From contig JAENYX010000029.1 in the NCBI GenBank assembly GCA_016841565.1, positions 1 to 36,196 of the forward strand: a stretch of DNA of 36,196 nt, read 5' to 3'. The translations under genes and the position numbers were made by a program. The stretch is from Clostridium thermobutyricum (GTDB lineage: Bacteria; Bacillota; Clostridia; Ch29). The notes under the pieces are model-generated. The model was given only the letters and a program-made list of their open reading frames with translations. It was not told the DNA's origin and did not search any database. Every line of letters begins with the position of its first letter. The stretch's first letter is position 1. Positions 1 to 7,773 of this stretch are shown here, piece after piece.

Positions 1-143
1 ATATATCGTGCGCTGTCAACATACAGTTTTGACCATTCCTTTTGTGTGACAGCAAGATATATATTAGCATATACTCGATGCTTACGCAACTGGTAATTTA
101 TTGCATCCGGCAAGCCGGAATTGCACAACTATAATTTCTATTT

Positions 144-812
144 TTATTCTTTATTATGCTCTGCGGCTGCGCCATCTTTTCTGACTGAATCTTCTGTTGT
201 CTCCTCAGAACTATTCTCCATAGCTCCAATCTCATCAACCATATCCTCGCCGTCCTCCGGCACACGTATTTGTGTCAGGCTTGCGATAACCTCACCTATA
301 TTATTAAGTATGCTTATTTCTTCACCCATCTCAACATCGGCCACTGTCATAGCCTGTCCAATATCCATGCTGGTTACGTCTACTTGAAAGCTTTTGGGTA
401 TATTGTGAGGAAGACACTCGACCTCAAGTTCCCTTAGCTGGTGTTGCACCATGAGCCCTTCTCTCTCGATGCTTTCCCTGCCAATAAGAACAATGGGAAC
501 AACGGTTTTGACCTTCTCATCATGTCTTATCTCCTGAAAGTCAACGTGAAGCACCTGACGCGTAACAGGATCCCTCTGAACTTCCTTTAGCAGAACCGTC
601 TTTACTCCTTGCCCCAAATCAAGCCCTACTAATGCGCTTTCTCCATAATACCTTAATAATCTATTGAGTTCCTTGCTGTCAATTTCCACCGGGGTATTTA
701 CAGAGGTATGTCCATATACTATTCCCGGAACCCGTCCTTGATTCCTCAGTCTGTTTGCCCGGCCCTTACCTATTTCATTGCGAAACTGACCATTTAAAAA
801 AGCTTGCTCCAA
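144..812 (-). CDS. rplY: 50S ribosomal protein L25/general stress protein Ctc (first copy)
   Basis: This 222-residue protein matches the long L25/Ctc (TL5) type. An N-terminal 5S-rRNA-binding L25 domain (about residues 5-95, with the conserved RVPGIVYG near residue 27) is followed by the beta-rich Ctc domain (about 100-190). The tail is acidic and low in complexity. The protein binds 5S rRNA in the large ribosomal subunit. The start is a TTG placed 7 nt after a strong AGGAGG, since no better start is seen. A second, diverged L25 gene lies at 2249-2878, so the genome carries two. A terminator upstream (888-927) separates this gene from the glycosylase pair, so it is probably transcribed on its own. 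The L25 assignment is firm; which copy is the main ribosomal form is unknown. Confidence 0.9.
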   Translation of the reverse strand: MEQAFLNGQFRNEIGKGRANRLRNQGRVPGIVYGHTSVNTPVEIDSKELNRLLRYYGESALVGLDLGQGVKTVLLKEVQRDPVTRQVLHVDFQEIRHDEKVKTVVPIVLIGRESIEREGLMVQHQLRELEVECLPHNIPKSFQVDVTSMDIGQAMTVADVEMGEEISILNNIGEVIASLTQIRVPEDGEDMVDEIGAMENSSEETTEDSVRKDGAAAEHNKE

Positions 813-835
813 AATTTTACCTCCTTTAACGGAAT

Positions 836-883
836 GGGGACAGCTTTATTTTTCGTATCCCTATATGGCCAAGGACTGTCCCC
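836..883. repeat. GGGGACAG inverted repeat in the leader of the first L25 gene
   Basis: An 8-bp perfect inverted repeat (GGGGACAG at 836-843, CTGTCCCC at 876-883) encloses 32 bases between the L25 start and the upstream terminator. No T-run follows on either side, so it is not a typical terminator. It could be a leader structure or a decayed small repeat. Confidence 0.4.
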
Positions 884-887
884 GATT

Positions 888-927
888 AAAAAAACTCGCA
901 GATGGTAATATTATTACCTTCTACGAG
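888..927 (-). terminator. Rho-independent terminator of the glycosylase operon
   Basis: On the minus strand, CTCGTAGAAGGTAATA pairs with a near-complementary arm ending in GCGAG (895-927). A run of seven T follows (plus-strand A-tract 888-894). It lies 34 nt past the stop of the distal glycosylase gene. Confidence 0.8.
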
Positions 928-960
928 ATTTAATAAACTAAAGGTTCAGATCAACAACTT

Positions 961-1542
961 CTATATTTTTTTTGGAAGCAAGGGTTTCAGGCGCTTCAAG
1001 TCCTCCCAATAAACAGCTTTAAGCTCTTTCCTATATATAATAGAAGCGGGATGATACAGAGGATACAGCGTTCTGCCCTCATGCTCCATGGGTTTCCCAT
1101 GAACATTGCCTATCCTGATATTCTTTCCGGCAAGGGACATAAGCGGTATATTCCCCAGAGTTATTATTATTAAAGGATTAATAAGCTCTATTTCGTCCAT
1201 TAACATAGGGTGAAAACACTCTATCTCCTTTGTGGTAGGAGCCCTGTTTGACAATCTCCCTGTGTGTGCATTTATTTTGACAGGACGGAATTTTACTGCA
1301 TTTGTAATATAAATGTCCTTCCTTTCAAGTTCAAGAAATTCCAAAAACTCATCAAGGTTTTTGCCTGCCTGTCCTACGAAAGGACGTCCTTCATCAACCT
1401 CTGATTTTCCCGGAGCTTCTCCTATCATAAATATGTTTGCTCCTACATGTCCCTCCCCTAAAACCACCGGCTTGTACCCGGCCAAAAGGGATGTGTACTT
1501 TCCCTCAAGTTCTGCAAAACTGTTTAACGTTTTACGTAACAA
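961..1542 (-). CDS. Uracil-DNA glycosylase superfamily protein lacking most Fe-S cysteines
   Basis: This 193-residue protein belongs to the family-4-type uracil-DNA glycosylase superfamily. It has motif A GEAPG (41-45), a conserved PFVGQAG (54-60) and a YHPAS motif (163-167). It starts 11 nt after the stop of the paralogue at 1554-2123, so the two form an operon. Family-4 enzymes hold a 4Fe-4S cluster with four cysteines. Only one (C109) is left here: the N-terminal pair is absent and the third position is F85. This is therefore a cluster-less branch whose DNA-repair substrate may differ. Glycosylase fold: confident. Uracil as substrate: inferred. Confidence 0.8.
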   Translation of the reverse strand: MLRKTLNSFAELEGKYTSLLAGYKPVVLGEGHVGANIFMIGEAPGKSEVDEGRPFVGQAGKNLDEFLEFLELERKDIYITNAVKFRPVKINAHTGRLSNRAPTTKEIECFHPMLMDEIELINPLIIITLGNIPLMSLAGKNIRIGNVHGKPMEHEGRTLYPLYHPASIIYRKELKAVYWEDLKRLKPLLPKKI

Positions 1543-1553
1543 TACATCACCTT

Positions 1554-2123
1554 CTATCCTTCTGTATTCAATTCATTAAGTTTACGGGCTATATTTTTAA
1601 AATCCTCCCAGGCCGGCCGCTTTTTGCTAACATCCCTTAGCAAAGCAGCCGGATGATAAGTGGCCATAAGCCAATAACCCTTTCTCTGGTGCCATTGACC
1701 CCTGTCCCTGGTTATTCTAATATTTGTGTCTATTATATATTTTGCTGCGGTGGCCCCGAGACATACTATAATTTTAGGCTTTATCAGATAAACCTGGTTT
1801 CTTAAGTAAGGCAGACAGACCTTTGCTTCTTGGGGGGTAGGAATTCTATTATTGGGGGGTCTGCATTTTACAATGTTTCCAATATATATATCATCACTGT
1901 TAATCCCCGCAGCTTCCAGTATTCTGTCTAAAAGCTGCCCTGCTTTACCCACAAAGGGCACTCCTGTGGTGTCCTCGTCCCGGCCAGGCCCTTCACCCAC
2001 AAACATAAGGTCGGCATTCCTGTTGCCTTTGCCCAAGACTACTTTCTTTCGGCCATCACACAGAGGGCATTTTCCACAGCTTTCACACAGCGTCTCCAGC
2101 TGGTCCCATGACAGCATTTCCAA
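1554..2123 (-). CDS. Type 4 uracil-DNA glycosylase with Fe-S cysteines
   Basis: The enzyme should remove uracil from DNA as the first step of base excision repair. The 189 residues have the family-4 hallmarks: a cysteine-rich N-terminus (C13, C16, C19, C22; the last two align with the cluster ligands), motif GEGPG (43-47), PFVGKAG (56-62), C87 and C103 as the remaining Fe-S ligands, and the YHPAA motif (156-160). It is the first gene of a two-gene operon with the cluster-less paralogue. Length is typical of the family. Confidence 0.9.
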   Translation of the reverse strand: MEMLSWDQLETLCESCGKCPLCDGRKKVVLGKGNRNADLMFVGEGPGRDEDTTGVPFVGKAGQLLDRILEAAGINSDDIYIGNIVKCRPPNNRIPTPQEAKVCLPYLRNQVYLIKPKIIVCLGATAAKYIIDTNIRITRDRGQWHQRKGYWLMATYHPAALLRDVSKKRPAWEDFKNIARKLNELNTEG

Positions 2124-2204
2124 ACCTCCTCCTCAAAAAACAGTACCATACCCAACTTATATAGCTTCTCCAGGTTGTAAAGGTATCGGCACGGTTGGAC
2201 ACAG

Positions 2205-2241
2205 AATAAAAATAATGCCTCCCATTGATGGAGACATTATT
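2205..2241 (-). terminator. Terminator of the second L25 gene
   Basis: AATAATG (2211-2217) pairs with CATTATT (2235-2241), with an inner CTCC/GGAG stem. On the minus strand the hairpin is followed by TTTTTATT. It sits just after the stop codon of the L25 gene. Confidence 0.75.
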
Positions 2242-2248
2242 GATAAGG

Positions 2249-2878
2249 CTATTCCTCGTCGCCGGCAGTTTCCGATGCCTCGCCGATTTCCACTTCTTCT
2301 CCTTCTTCTTCCTCTTTCTCTTCAGGCATGCCTCTGGGTTCAATTACATTGGCAACCATTTCCCCTGCCGGAGTTAGAACCTCTATATCTCCTTCAATCT
2401 TTAAGTCTGAAACATGTAACGCTTGTCCCGTATGCATTCCCGAAACGTCGAACTCTATTGATTTGGGAACATACTTGGGTAGACAGCTTATTTGTAATTC
2501 GTTTAACACCTGCTGTAATATTGCTCCCCCGGTAATCCCTTCAATGCCCACGGCAACCAGCGGCACGGTGGTGGTAATTGCCTCGTCGGCATTTATTTCA
2601 AATAGGTCTACATGTACTATTTGTCCGCTTACAGGCTCGTTCTGGACCTCTTTTAGCAGTATCAGCTTGGACTGCTTGTTGTAATCGGCATCAAAGATAG
2701 CGTTTGTTCCTTTTCTGCTTATCAGTTTTCTCAGGCTGGATGCTTCAATCTTCACAGGTTGACCCTGATTTTTCCTGCCATACAAAACTCCGGGAATAAA
2801 ACCTTCGCTTCTGGTCCTTTTGGCTCCTCCGGTGCCTTTTTCCTCCCGCTCCAAAACTACCAGTCTGGTATCACTCAT
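2249..2878 (-). CDS. 50S ribosomal protein L25/general stress protein Ctc (second copy)
   Basis: This 209-residue paralogue of the gene at 144-812 has the same two-domain L25 plus Ctc layout. FIPGVLYGR lies near residue 27, and the glutamate-rich C-terminal tail (about 180-209) is typical of Gram-positive Ctc proteins. It has its own promoter (2914-2942), an AGGAGG ribosome site and its own terminator, so it is a separate transcription unit. The two copies differ clearly in sequence, which points to an old duplication or separate acquisition rather than a recent copy. In the family, Ctc is linked to stress and 5S rRNA binding; a specialised role for either copy here is inference. Confidence 0.9.
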   Translation of the reverse strand: MSDTRLVVLEREEKGTGGAKRTRSEGFIPGVLYGRKNQGQPVKIEASSLRKLISRKGTNAIFDADYNKQSKLILLKEVQNEPVSGQIVHVDLFEINADEAITTTVPLVAVGIEGITGGAILQQVLNELQISCLPKYVPKSIEFDVSGMHTGQALHVSDLKIEGDIEVLTPAGEMVANVIEPRGMPEEKEEEEGEEVEIGEASETAGDEE

Positions 2879-2913
2879 TACAATTTCCTCCTTTTTTTGT
2901 TAACACATAAGCT

Positions 2914-2942
2914 ATTATACCTAAAAAATGGACAGCTATCAA
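2914..2942 (-). promoter_or_regulatory. SigA-type promoter of the second L25 gene
   Basis: On the minus strand, TTGATA (2937-2942) and a perfect TATAAT (2914-2919) are separated by 17 nt. They lie about 36 nt upstream of the start codon, with AGGAGG between. Confidence 0.75.
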
Positions 2943-2992
2943 CTCTAACACTATTGTATTTCTTTTGGACTGTTTTATCCAACATTAATATT

Positions 2993-3028
2993 AAAAAAAA
3001 GGGGCGAGCATTGGCTCGCTTCCCTTTT
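2993..3028 (-). terminator. Terminator of the rubrerythrin gene
   Basis: GCGAGC and GCTCGC pair around an ATTG loop, with an outer AAGGG/CCCTT stem. On the minus strand eight T follow. Confidence 0.85.
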
Positions 3029-3038
3029 CTTAGGCTAT

Positions 3039-3536
3039 TTACTCTATCTCCATAAATTTATCTCCCGAAACATTGCAGACAGGACATTTATCCGGCGGTT
3101 GGGCCGATGTATATCCACAAACAGGACACACACTGTATTTAACGTATTCCTGGTCTTTGTTCAGGTTCTCAAGGGCTTCCTTGTACAGCCCAGCATGTAC
3201 CTTTTCTACTTCATTGGCAAAATTGAAGCTTCTGAGAGCTTTGCTTTCTCCTTCCTGCCCGGCAATTTCGATAAACCCAGGGTACATACTTTCAAACTCA
3301 TAGATTTCACCCTCTAAGGCATCCTGCAGATTTTGCCGGGTATCACCTATTTTTCCCGCTATTCTCAAATGATTGTGGGCATGTATCGTCTCGGCGGCGG
3401 CCACCGCCCGAAATAAAGAAGCAATTGATTTGTAGCCCTCCTTGTCGGCCTGCTCGGCATAGGCAAGATATTTCCTGTTGGCTTGTGATTCTCCTGCAAA
3501 GGCTTCCATCAAGTTTTGCAAGCTCTTGTTTCCCAT
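3039..3536 (-). CDS. rbr: Rubrerythrin
   Basis: This non-haem di-iron peroxidase reduces hydrogen peroxide in the cytoplasm of anaerobes. The ferritin-like four-helix domain (about residues 1-125) carries the iron-binding glutamates (for example AGESQANRKY near 14-23 and the EVEKVHAGLY helix). A C-terminal rubredoxin-like domain has two CPVC knuckles (near 136 and 150). The length of 165 residues suits the short rubrerythrin class. It is a single-gene unit with its own promoter and terminator. Its place beside the oxygen-sensitive POR and NrdD genes fits oxidative-stress protection. Confidence 0.95.
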   Translation of the reverse strand: MGNKSLQNLMEAFAGESQANRKYLAYAEQADKEGYKSIASLFRAVAAAETIHAHNHLRIAGKIGDTRQNLQDALEGEIYEFESMYPGFIEIAGQEGESKALRSFNFANEVEKVHAGLYKEALENLNKDQEYVKYSVCPVCGYTSAQPPDKCPVCNVSGDKFMEIE

Positions 3537-3583
3537 ATAAATTCCCCCATTTTTTATTTTTATATGCTTTTCTGTCCCTCTCG

Positions 3584-3612
3584 ATTCTAGAAAAACCTAT
3601 ATTGGTGCTCAA
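3584..3612 (-). promoter_or_regulatory. Probable rubrerythrin promoter
   Basis: On the minus strand, TTGAGC (3607-3612), a 17-nt spacer and TAGAAT (3584-3589) lie upstream of the gene. The match is good but not perfect. Confidence 0.5.
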
Positions 3613-3686
3613 CCTATATACTATTCTTTCCCAGTTATATATGAAACAAACTTAAATTAACCGAAAACAGGCCTGGTTTCAGAACA

Positions 3687-3723
3687 AAATAAAAAGGCTA
3701 TGCGGTATTCAGCATAGCCTTTT
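3687..3723 (-). terminator. Terminator of the por operon
   Basis: AAAAGGCTATGC (3692-3703) pairs perfectly with GCATAGCCTTTT (3712-3723). A T-rich tail follows on the minus strand. It sits 8 nt after the porB stop. Confidence 0.85.
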
Positions 3724-3731
3724 GGATCTGT

Positions 3732-4667
3732 TTACGCTTCTCCACAAAGTTTAAGCAGCTTTTCCCATCTTACGTCCACTTCCTTCTGAAGGTCCTCAAG
3801 AAGATGGGCGTTGCTCTTTTCAAACAAATGTTTGAATCTGCCCTGGGGTTTTAACCATTCTTCCACCGGCAGCTTTTCCTTAGGTTTGTAGGTAAGCTTC
3901 CATTCGCCGTTTACAACCTCATACAAAGGCCAAACACAAGTATCCACCGCAAGCTTGGATATCTCAAGTAGTTTGGGAGTGTCATATCTCCAGCCCCTTG
4001 GGCAGGGCGCCAGTACGTTCATAAAGGCTGGTCCCGGAGTGTATATGGCTTTTTCCGCTTTTTCGTAAAGATCCTTCATGTTCTGTGTGATTGCGGTCTG
4101 CGCAACATAAGGAATCTCATGGGCGGCCATAATCCCAGCAAGATCCTTTCTGTACTGCATCTTACCCGGCAACACCTTCCCCGACGGGGAAGTGGTTGTA
4201 TTAGCATATTTTGGTGTAGCCGACGACCTCTGTATTCCGGTATTCATATAGGCACCATTGTCATAACATACATATACCATGTCATGGCCCCTTTCCATAG
4301 CTCCCGAAAGGGATTGTATACCTATATCGTAGGTTCCGCCGTCACCGCCAAAGGCAATGAACTTGTAATTCTCGGTAACCTTTCCTCTTCTCTTAAGTGC
4401 CTTATAGGCAGCCTCTACTCCGCTTACGGTTGCCCCCGCGTTTTCAAAGGCATTATGAATAAAGGAATCCTTCCATGCGGTATAGGGATAAATGGTGGTT
4501 GCCACTTCAAGGCATCCCGTTGCCGATCCAATAACTGCCTTATCCTCCGGTTTCAAAGCCCTTAATACTCCCCTGACAACGGTGGGTGCACCGCATCCTG
4601 CACACATCCTGTGTCCACCGGTCAGTCTATCGGGTTTCTGGACAACTTCTTTGAGTTTATATGCCAA
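3732..4667 (-). CDS. porB: Pyruvate:ferredoxin oxidoreductase, beta subunit
   Basis: This 311-residue subunit binds thiamine pyrophosphate and a 4Fe-4S cluster. MCAGCGAP near residue 21 gives the first cluster cysteines. The TPP motif runs from GGDGGTYDIG to CYDNGAYMNTG (about 107-145). It is the last gene of porG-porD-porA-porB and starts 12 nt after the porA stop. The complex oxidises pyruvate with CoA to acetyl-CoA and CO2 and reduces ferredoxin. A related 2-oxoacid substrate (for example 2-ketoisovalerate) cannot be ruled out from sequence alone. Confidence 0.92.
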   Translation of the reverse strand: MAYKLKEVVQKPDRLTGGHRMCAGCGAPTVVRGVLRALKPEDKAVIGSATGCLEVATTIYPYTAWKDSFIHNAFENAGATVSGVEAAYKALKRRGKVTENYKFIAFGGDGGTYDIGIQSLSGAMERGHDMVYVCYDNGAYMNTGIQRSSATPKYANTTTSPSGKVLPGKMQYRKDLAGIMAAHEIPYVAQTAITQNMKDLYEKAEKAIYTPGPAFMNVLAPCPRGWRYDTPKLLEISKLAVDTCVWPLYEVVNGEWKLTYKPKEKLPVEEWLKPQGRFKHLFEKSNAHLLEDLQKEVDVRWEKLLKLCGEA

Positions 4668-4679
4668 TTTTCACACCTC

Positions 4680-5861
4680 CTATTCCCTTACTCCGACGTA
4701 ATTGTACGTCTCGGATACTTTACCCGCTTTAGCTATGTCTATCAGATTCCTGTACACCGTCTCTATATCGTTCATGGTGACATCTCTTCCACCCAGACCG
4801 TAAATGTAGCTTATCACGTCAAGGTTTTGGTTAACGCCGTACAGAGCACTTCTAACTTCCGCAAATACCGGACCTCCTGCTGCAGAGAAGCTGTCGGCTT
4901 TGTCCATAACCGCAAGGGCTTTAAGTCCGGACAGTGCCTTGGCTATCTCTTGTGCCGGGAAAGGCCTGAACACCCTTATCTTTACCAATCCTGCCTTGAT
5001 GCCTTCATTTCTCAGCTTATCCACAACCTCTTTGGCAGTACCCGCCGACGAGTTAAGAATAACTATTCCGACTTCGGCATCTTCCATCCTGTATTCTTCA
5101 AACAGTCCATACTTTTTACCTGTAAGTTTTTCGTATTCCTCCGCAACCTGCAGGATTACCTTCTTAGCATTTCTCATGGCCTCGGCCTGCTGCCTCTTAT
5201 GCTCGAAATAGTGCGGCGGCAGGTCTAAAGGACCCATGGCTACGGGATGCTTTGCATTGAGCAAATATTCATCCGGTTCATATAGGCCAACAAATTTCCT
5301 TACCTTTTCGGTTTCCTGAAGCTCAATATTTTCAACCGAGTGGCTGACGATAAATCCGTCCAGGCATACCATTACCGGAAGTAAAACATCCTTATGCTCG
5401 GCTATCCTTACTGCCTGAATTAGATTATCATAGGCTTCCTGGTTGTCTTCCGAATAAAGCTGTATCCAGCCTGAATCTCTTGCTCCCATGGTATCACTGT
5501 GGTCATTATGTATGTTAATGGGACCCGACAGTGCCCTGTTGACAGCCGCCAATACTATTGGTGACCTATTTGATGCAGCTATATAAAGTATCTCCCACAT
5601 CAAAGCCAGGCCGTTGGCTGAAGTTGCCGTCATTGCCCTTGCACCGGCCGAACTGGCTCCTACGCAGGCGCTCATTGCGCTGTGTTCGGACTCGACCGCT
5701 ACAAACTCGGTATCCACTTCCCCGTCGGCTACAAACTGAGAAAAATATTGGGGTACTTCTGTAGACGGTGTGATGGGGAAAGCAGCAACTACATCTGGAT
5801 TAATCTGTTTCATGGCGGTTGCAACCGCTTCATTACCGCTTAGTCTTTCACGTATAGCCAT
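4680..5861 (-). CDS. porA: Pyruvate:ferredoxin oxidoreductase, alpha subunit
   Basis: The 393-residue subunit starts at MAIRERLSGN. This start is chosen because GGAGGG lies 8 nt upstream, whereas a longer reading (from 5951) would run through porD. It carries the pyrimidine-binding N-terminal domain (AAFPITPSTEVPQ, near residue 25) and the transketolase C-terminal-like domain (about 250-370). Together with PorB it forms the TPP active site. It follows porD by 13 nt in the four-gene operon. Substrate preference among 2-oxoacids is inferred to be pyruvate from the subunit order and the anaerobic context. Confidence 0.92.
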   Translation of the reverse strand: MAIRERLSGNEAVATAMKQINPDVVAAFPITPSTEVPQYFSQFVADGEVDTEFVAVESEHSAMSACVGASSAGARAMTATSANGLALMWEILYIAASNRSPIVLAAVNRALSGPINIHNDHSDTMGARDSGWIQLYSEDNQEAYDNLIQAVRIAEHKDVLLPVMVCLDGFIVSHSVENIELQETEKVRKFVGLYEPDEYLLNAKHPVAMGPLDLPPHYFEHKRQQAEAMRNAKKVILQVAEEYEKLTGKKYGLFEEYRMEDAEVGIVILNSSAGTAKEVVDKLRNEGIKAGLVKIRVFRPFPAQEIAKALSGLKALAVMDKADSFSAAGGPVFAEVRSALYGVNQNLDVISYIYGLGGRDVTMNDIETVYRNLIDIAKAGKVSETYNYVGVRE

Positions 5862-5874
5862 TATATCTCCCTCC

Positions 5875-6177
5875 TTACTCATCTTTAATAAAATCGTAAA
5901 CGTCAAAGGGGCAGGAATCCACACATACTCCGCAACCTTTGCAATGGTCATAGTCTATACCTATCACTTTACCATCCTTCATCTCAATTGATGAATCGGG
6001 GCACATAAAGAAGCAAACCATACACTGCTTACATTTTTCCGGATGGAAAACCGGTTTCATAGATCTCCAGGAGCCTGTTTCAAAATCCTCTGCGTTACCT
6101 GCATCATAGATTATTCCTGCCCTGGTTATCTCTTTCCATTTAACGTCAGGCTCGATAACCCTTCTTCTTTCTTTCAT
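5875..6177 (-). CDS. porD: Pyruvate:ferredoxin oxidoreductase, delta subunit (2x 4Fe-4S)
   Basis: This 100-residue ferredoxin-like subunit has two CxxCxxCxxxCP clusters: CKQCMVCFFMCP near residue 50 and CKGCGVCVDSCP near 79. It relays electrons from the TPP site to external ferredoxin. Its ATG overlaps the porG stop (ATGA), which suggests translational coupling. Confidence 0.93.
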   Translation of the reverse strand: MKERRRVIEPDVKWKEITRAGIIYDAGNAEDFETGSWRSMKPVFHPEKCKQCMVCFFMCPDSSIEMKDGKVIGIDYDHCKGCGVCVDSCPFDVYDFIKDE

Positions 6178-6752
6178 ATCCCCTTCACCTCCTGAAGAGC
6201 TCTCTTGATAGCGTTCATATTACCATTAATTACTTCAGGCTTTGATGCGAATTTATGTTTGAAAGATTCTTCCATACTGCTTATGAACTCATTTTCTTCC
6301 ATTATACCACTTACCTTAACTACTGCCCCCAGCATTGGGGTGTTTGGAAAGTACTTTCCGAGAGTATCAACTGAGATGGTCATTGCATCGACAACATACA
6401 CTTTACCCTCATAACCCTTCAGCTGTTTCTTGATTTCGGCAGGTTCTCTCTGGCTATTGACCAGAATAGCACCTTCCTTTTTCAAGCCGGCAGCAACATC
6501 GACATCCCTTATCAGGGACTCGTCCACAACCACTACATAGTCAGGCTCATAGATATTGCTATGAATCCTTATTTTGGAGTCGGCTATTCTGTTGTATGCC
6601 GTAATTGGTGCACCCATCCTTTCAGGTCCGTACTCAGGGAAACCCTGTATATACTTCCCTGTATTGAATGCAGCCTCTGCCAGCAAAAGGGACGCGGTTT
6701 TTGCTCCCTGACCTCCCCGGCCATGCCAGCGAATTTCAACTGTTTTGCCCAT
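6174..6752 (-). CDS. porG: Pyruvate:ferredoxin oxidoreductase, gamma subunit
   Basis: The 192-residue gamma subunit is recognised by its N-terminal EIRWHGRGGQGAKTAS and by the FPEYGPERMGAP motif near residue 39. It is the first gene of porGDAB, and a strong AGGAGG lies 8 nt before the ATG. The upstream region (6784-6914) holds an unusual group of repeated palindromic sites, so the operon is probably controlled there. Confidence 0.93.
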   Translation of the reverse strand: MGKTVEIRWHGRGGQGAKTASLLLAEAAFNTGKYIQGFPEYGPERMGAPITAYNRIADSKIRIHSNIYEPDYVVVVDESLIRDVDVAAGLKKEGAILVNSQREPAEIKKQLKGYEGKVYVVDAMTISVDTLGKYFPNTPMLGAVVKVSGIMEENEFISSMEESFKHKFASKPEVINGNMNAIKRALQEVKGI

Positions 6753-6783
6753 ATTTGTTTCCTCCTTTCATTTGACCCATCTG

Positions 6784-6914
6784 TTGTTATATAACAATAG
6801 CCCAAAATTATAACTGTTATACTATAGATATTCATGGCATGTATAACAGTTATGTAAACACAACAACTATAACAGCTCAAGCAGTGTAACAGATGATATA
6901 ATCTAGTATAACAG
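6784..6914 (-). promoter_or_regulatory. Cluster of ATAACAG/palindromic sites upstream of por
   Basis: The stretch between porG and nrdG holds a perfect 14-bp palindrome TTGTTATATAACAA (6784-6797). It also holds two opposed 11-bp near-palindromes, ATAACTGTTAT (6810-6820) and ATAACAGTTAT (6843-6853), and three further half sites (6869-6875, 6886-6892, 6908-6914) reading ATAACAG or GTAACAG. Six related sites in 130 bp suggest cooperative binding of one regulator. The regulator is unknown. The 14-bp palindrome is shorter than a standard Rex site. Confidence 0.55.
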
Positions 6915-7026
6915 AACCCCAATTGCCTGTCAACGGATTGTATACCATAGTACAATGATGCTGTTTTCATCCATTTCCTTCTCCTGGTACACACTTATAA
7001 CCCCCCTAAAACCCCCCTCATATCTA

Positions 7027-7710
7027 CTAACGTATTTTAAACTCCCCGAAAAGCCCTCCTATCTTTTCTTTCACCTGGTTAAGCTGGATTGAAGTAAAGG
7101 GTGTAAATTTCCCCATACCGGCCAATACCGTATTGCAATCCCTGAAGTTTTGCACAACATACCTTTGGCTGTTTTTGGCGGAATGCGCAATTTCAATTAC
7201 ATCCCGTACACTGAGCAGCTCCCTGCACACCGTAGTCCTGAACTCGTACTCGATTGAAGCACTCCTTATCAGGGCAATGCTCTCCTTAAGAGCTTCGGTA
7301 TCAACCGGCTTGCCCGCAATGATATTATATTTCCCAAAAGGAGCCTTGATATCCATAGCTATATAATCTACCGCCTTATTGGTGAGCAGCGTCTCCAGTA
7401 CGGCAGGGGACGTACCATTTGTATCGAGTTTGACCAGAAAGCCCCTTTGCTTTACCTCGGCCAGAAAAGGCTCCAAATCTGCATGAAGAGTAGGCTCCCC
7501 TCCCGAAATGCATACTCCATCCAACATATTCTTTCTTTTTTCCAGGTATTCAAATACCTGCTCCCGGCCTATGCTCTCGCCCTCACCCTCCAACAGCGGG
7601 GCATTGTGACAGTAAGGGCATCTGAAATTACACCCGCCGGTAAAGTACACTGTGCAAATTTTATCCGGATAGTCTATAAAGGAGGATTTCACCTGTCCTT
7701 TAAACTCCAT
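7027..7710 (-). CDS. nrdG: Anaerobic ribonucleoside-triphosphate reductase activating protein
   Basis: This radical SAM activase generates the glycyl radical on NrdD. The CxxxCxxC motif reads CNFRCPYCHNAP near residue 28 of the chosen start. The product is about 227 residues, starting MEFKGQVKSS at 7710 with GGAGA upstream. A longer reading (from 7743) would start inside a strong hairpin and is less likely. It follows nrdD directly, and the two are presumably cotranscribed. Confidence 0.92.
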   Translation of the reverse strand: MEFKGQVKSSFIDYPDKICTVYFTGGCNFRCPYCHNAPLLEGEGESIGREQVFEYLEKRKNMLDGVCISGGEPTLHADLEPFLAEVKQRGFLVKLDTNGTSPAVLETLLTNKAVDYIAMDIKAPFGKYNIIAGKPVDTEALKESIALIRSASIEYEFRTTVCRELLSVRDVIEIAHSAKNSQRYVVQNFRDCNTVLAGMGKFTPFTSIQLNQVKEKIGGLFGEFKIR

Positions 7711-7730
7711 TGTTCTCCATCTCCCCGATA

Positions 7731-7758
7731 AGCGGCCCACCATTTTGGGTGGGCCGCT
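7731..7758 (-). repeat. 11-bp perfect hairpin between nrdD and nrdG
   Basis: AGCGGCCCACC pairs perfectly with GGTGGGCCGCT around a 6-nt loop. There is no T-run on either side, so it is more likely an mRNA-processing or partial-termination element than a full terminator. It also argues for the shorter nrdG start. Confidence 0.6.
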
Positions 7759-7773
7759 CTACTACTTACTTCC

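Noticed and set aside
6784..6797. Rex operator
   Set aside because: The palindrome is 14 bp with no central spacer; Rex sites are usually 18 bp with a longer centre.
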